From Clostridia bacterium (GTDB taxonomy: Bacteria; Bacillota; Clostridia; UMGS1883), in the NCBI GenBank assembly GCA_017440585.1, contig JAFSGW010000034.1, positions 1-45,717 on the forward strand: a DNA stretch of 45,717 bases, written 5' to 3'. Below, in pieces: positions 43,690-45,717 of this stretch. The notes beneath the pieces were generated by a model. It worked only from the letters and a program-made list of their open reading frames with translations, was not told the origin of the DNA and made no database searches. A program made the translations under genes and the position numbers. Numbering within the stretch: position 1 is the stretch's first letter; the number at the start of each line of letters is the position of its first letter.

Positions 43690-43857
43690 GTGAACACATT
43701 AACAGAAGAGGAAGCAAACCGTATATTAAATGAGATTAGTGAAATAATATGGGATGATAATTTGTCTGATTCGGAAGCATTAGAAAAAATTATAATTAAA
43801 TTGAATAAATATACTGTAACAACAGAAGGTGGAATTGGTGAGCAGAAACAGAATTAG
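43690..43857 (+). CDS. Small acidic protein of unknown function
   Basis: The 55-residue ORF starts at GTG 43690 with GAGGTG at 43678-43683. A longer in-frame start at 43645 is ruled out because it lies inside the promoter. The product is acidic and mostly helical (LTEEEANRILNEISEII, DSEALEKIIIKLNKY), with a polar tail; it has no membrane segment and no family I recognise. The strong promoter, good ribosome binding site and the operator-like repeat argue that it is a real gene, possibly the regulated target of the divergent XRE protein. It could be an antitoxin-like or regulatory peptide, but nothing in the sequence proves that. Confidence 0.6.
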   Translation: MNTLTEEEANRILNEISEIIWDDNLSDSEALEKIIIKLNKYTVTTEGGIGEQKQN

Positions 43858-43859
43858 AA

Positions 43860-43913
43860 CGGCTTGAAAAAGCCGACGGTGTACGCGGTGTACTCCGAGG
43901 ATTTTTCAAGCTG
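43860..43913 (+). other. Long-loop inverted repeat after the small ORF
   Basis: CGGCTTGAAAAA (43860-43871) pairs with TTTTTCAAGCTG (43902-43913) with one G-U. The 30-base loop contains GTGTAC twice. It begins two bases after the stop codon and is not followed by a T-run, so it is not a simple terminator. Confidence 0.55.
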
Positions 43914-43935
43914 TAGTGTAAATGCAGAAAAATAA

Positions 43936-43965
43936 AAATAACCGCTTCATAAGAAGCGGTTATTT
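43936..43965. terminator. Bidirectional terminator between the small ORF and pckG
   Basis: A perfect 13-bp stem AAATAACCGCTTC/GAAGCGGTTATTT (43936-43948 with 43953-43965, loop ATAA). It lies between convergent genes; the flanking A and T runs are modest. Confidence 0.75.
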
Positions 43966-44009
43966 CATTATAAAACCATTTACACGGTCTAAACTGTTTA
44001 TGTCAGCAA

Positions 44010-45717
44010 TTATTTGTTGAGACGAGCTTCGAGAGCTGCTAACTGATCATAAAGTTCCTTGGGGAATCTTCCGTCTGTATCGAACTGAGCGTAGAATTCC
44101 TTAATGAGCTTTACTTCGTTAAGCCATACTTCCTTGTCAACACTAAGGAGCTCTTCAAGTGTTTCGGGAGTAATGTCAAGACCTTCAACGTTGATGTCCT
44201 TAGCATAGGGAAGGTAACCAAGCTCTGTTTCACGAGCATCTACCTTGCCTTCGCAACGGTTGATAATCCAGGAAAGAACTCTGAGGTTATCACCGAAGCC
44301 GGGCCACATGAAGTGACCTTCGTCATCCTTACGGAACCAGTTAACATGGAAAATCTTAGGAAGCTTTTCTACCTTGCCACCCATGTTGATCCAATGCTGG
44401 AAGTAGTCACCTACATTGTAACCGATGAAGGGTCTCATAGCCATGGGGTCACGACGTACAACGCCTACAGCACCTGCAGCAGCTGCTGTTGTTTCAGATG
44501 CCATTGTAGAACCGATGAATGTACCGTGGTTCCAGTCAAATGCTTCGTAGCAAAGAGGAGCAGCCTTTTCACGACGACCGCCGAATACGATTGCAGAAAT
44601 CGGAACACCGCCTGCAGCTTCAAATTCAGAAGAGATGCAGGGGCACTGTGCAGCGGGAGCTGTGAAACGGGAGTTGGGGTGAGCTGCCTTTGTTCCCATG
44701 TCGGGTGTCCATTCGTTGCCCATCCAGTCGATAGCGTGTGCGGGAGCTTCGCCATCCATACCTTCCCACCAAACTGTACCGTCGTCGCAAAGTGCAACGT
44801 TAGTAAAGATAGTGTTGCTCATTGTTGTCATAAGAGCGTTCTTGTTGGACTTTGTGCTTGTGCCGGGAGCTACGCCGAAGAAGCCTGCTTCGGGGTTAAC
44901 TGCCCAGAGACCGCCGTCGGGACCGATCTTAAGCCAGGAGATATCGTCGCCTACTGTCCATACCTTATAGCCGGGGAAAGCTTCCGGAGGAATGAGCATA
45001 GCAAGGTTTGTCTTACCGCAAGCGGAGGGGAATGCGGCACATACGTACTTAACTTCGCCCTGAGGATTCTCAAGACCAAGGATAAGCATATGTTCAGCCA
45101 TCCAGCCTTCCTTCATACCAAGGTAAGAACCGATACGAAGAGCAAAGCACTTCTTACCGAGAAGAACGTTACCGCCGTAACCGGAGTTAACGGACATGAT
45201 TGTGTTATCTTCGGGGAACTGAACGATATATCTGTCTTCAGGATTCTTGTCACGGCATGCATGAACACACTTTGTGAAATCACCGTCATCGCCGAGCTCT
45301 TCGAGAACCTTTGTGCCAACGCGTGTCATGATAAGCATGTTAAGAACTACGTAGATGCTGTCTGTAAGCTCAATACCGATCTTGGAGAAGGGAGAGCCGA
45401 AGGGACCCATCATGTAGGGGATAACATACATTGTCTTGCCTTTGTAGCTGTTTTCATAAAGCTTGTGAAGCTTTGCATACATTTCTTCAGGATCCATCCA
45501 GTTGTTCATGGGGCCTGCATCTTCTTTTGTCTTTGTGCAGATGAATGTTCTGTCTTCAACACGAGCAACGTCTGTTACGTCTGTTCTGTGAAGATAGCAA
45601 CCGGGAAGCTTTTCCTGGTTAAGCTTGATAAGTTCGCCTGTAGCACATGCTTCTGCACGGAGTGCTTCAGCCTGTTCTTCTGTGCCGTCAATCCAAACTA
45701 CCTTTTCGGGTGCAAGA
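44010..45717 (-). CDS. pckG: Phosphoenolpyruvate carboxykinase (GTP), 5'-truncated by the window
   Basis: PckG interconverts oxaloacetate and PEP with GTP/GDP; in anaerobes it often runs toward oxaloacetate for fermentation. The frame stays open past 45509 to the window edge: the bases up to 45716 translate as [20 protein letters not shown] and onward into the conserved N-terminal region, so 45509 is not the start. Diagnostic blocks are [47 protein letters not shown] (the P-loop-like kinase motif with the active-site Cys), [21 protein letters not shown] and [20 protein letters not shown]. About 568 of some 590-600 residues are present, so only the first few dozen are missing. It is the GTP type, not the ATP type (no GLSGTGKTTLS motif). 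Confidence 0.96.
   Translation of the reverse strand, partial: LAPEKVVWIDGTEEQAEALRAEACATGELIKLNQEKLPGCYLHRTDVTDVARVEDRTFICTKTKEDAGPMNNWMDPEEMYAKLHKLYENSYKGKTMYVIPYMMGPFGSPFSKIGIELTDSIYVVLNMLIMTRVGTKVLEELGDDGDFTKCVHACRDKNPEDRYIVQFPEDNTIMSVNSGYGGNVLLGKKCFALRIGSYLGMKEGWMAEHMLILGLENPQGEVKYVCAAFPSACGKTNLAMLIPPEAFPGYKVWTVGDDISWLKIGPDGGLWAVNPEAGFFGVAPGTSTKSNKNALMTTMSNTIFTNVALCDDGTVWWEGMDGEAPAHAIDWMGNEWTPDMGTKAAHPNSRFTAPAAQCPCISSEFEAAGGVPISAIVFGGRREKAAPLCYEAFDWNHGTFIGSTMASETTAAAAGAVGVVRRDPMAMRPFIGYNVGDYFQHWINMGGKVEKLPKIFHVNWFRKDDEGHFMWPGFGDNLRVLSWIINRCEGKVDARETELGYLPYAKDINVEGLDITPETLEELLSVDKEVWLNEVKLIKEFYAQFDTDGRFPKELYDQLAALEARLNK

Overview
The window looks like a chromosomal segment of an anaerobic, low-to-mid GC, Gram-positive Clostridia member, probably a gut or environmental commensal. 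The signs are strong AGGAGG-type ribosome binding sites, consensus sigma-A promoters (several with exact 17-bp spacers), an IspH–ribosomal protein S1 fusion typical of Clostridia, a transketolase split into two subunits, a superoxide reductase in place of a visible oxygen-dependent defence, GTP-type PEP carboxykinase, and many proteins with Sec signal peptides. Assignment to a genus is not possible from the sequence alone. No rRNA, tRNA, CRISPR array, prophage or complete insertion sequence was seen.

Layout. 1–6.1 kb: the end of one large secreted modular protein and a complete second one with a BNR_4-type beta-propeller, LamG-like and carbohydrate-binding-like modules. 6.2–10.4 kb: housekeeping operon cysE–cysS–mrnC–transketolase N and C subunits. 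10.5–19.1 kb: a TetR regulator followed by two giant secreted beta-rich proteins (GLUG/MBG repeats and a Gly-rich beta-helix) that end in the same ~300-residue domain found at the end of the first protein of the window. 19.2–24.3 kb: a small lipoprotein, an AlgI-type MBOAT/DHHW pair for O-acetylating an extracellular polymer, and a BspA-type leucine-rich-repeat protein. 24.4–31.4 kb: pcrA, a methyltransferase, an HI0933-type flavoprotein, cmk and the ispH–S1 fusion. 31.4–38.5 kb: secreted sialate-O-acetylesterase-like enzyme, an anthrax-lethal-factor-like secreted metalloprotease on the minus strand, a YdcF/SanA protein and a GH105-like glycosidase. 38.5–40.5 kb: mscL and a GHKL-ATPase fused to an HExxH metallopeptidase-like domain. 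40.6–45.7 kb: mostly minus-strand genes: superoxide reductase with a C-terminal BFD-like iron–sulfur domain, prmC, yqhQ, an XRE repressor facing a tiny ORF across a probable operator, and the 3' part of pckG.

How it fits together. Two themes run through the window: ordinary central metabolism and translation genes, and a scattered set of secreted or surface proteins that bind or modify glycans (BNR_4 protein, acetylesterase, GH105, MBOAT/DHHW, LRR and beta-helix adhesin-like proteins). The secreted proteins share two C-terminal modules: a long one in three proteins (1063–2019, 14108–15066, 18106–19064) and a short one in two or three others. No LPXTG sorting signal was seen in any of them. 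The most unusual items are the GHKL–HExxH fusion, the shared terminal domain, the lethal-factor-like protease, the superoxide reductase–BFD fusion, the in-frame internal ribosome binding site inside ispH–S1, and a two-copy structured intergenic element with a 54-bp conserved arm.
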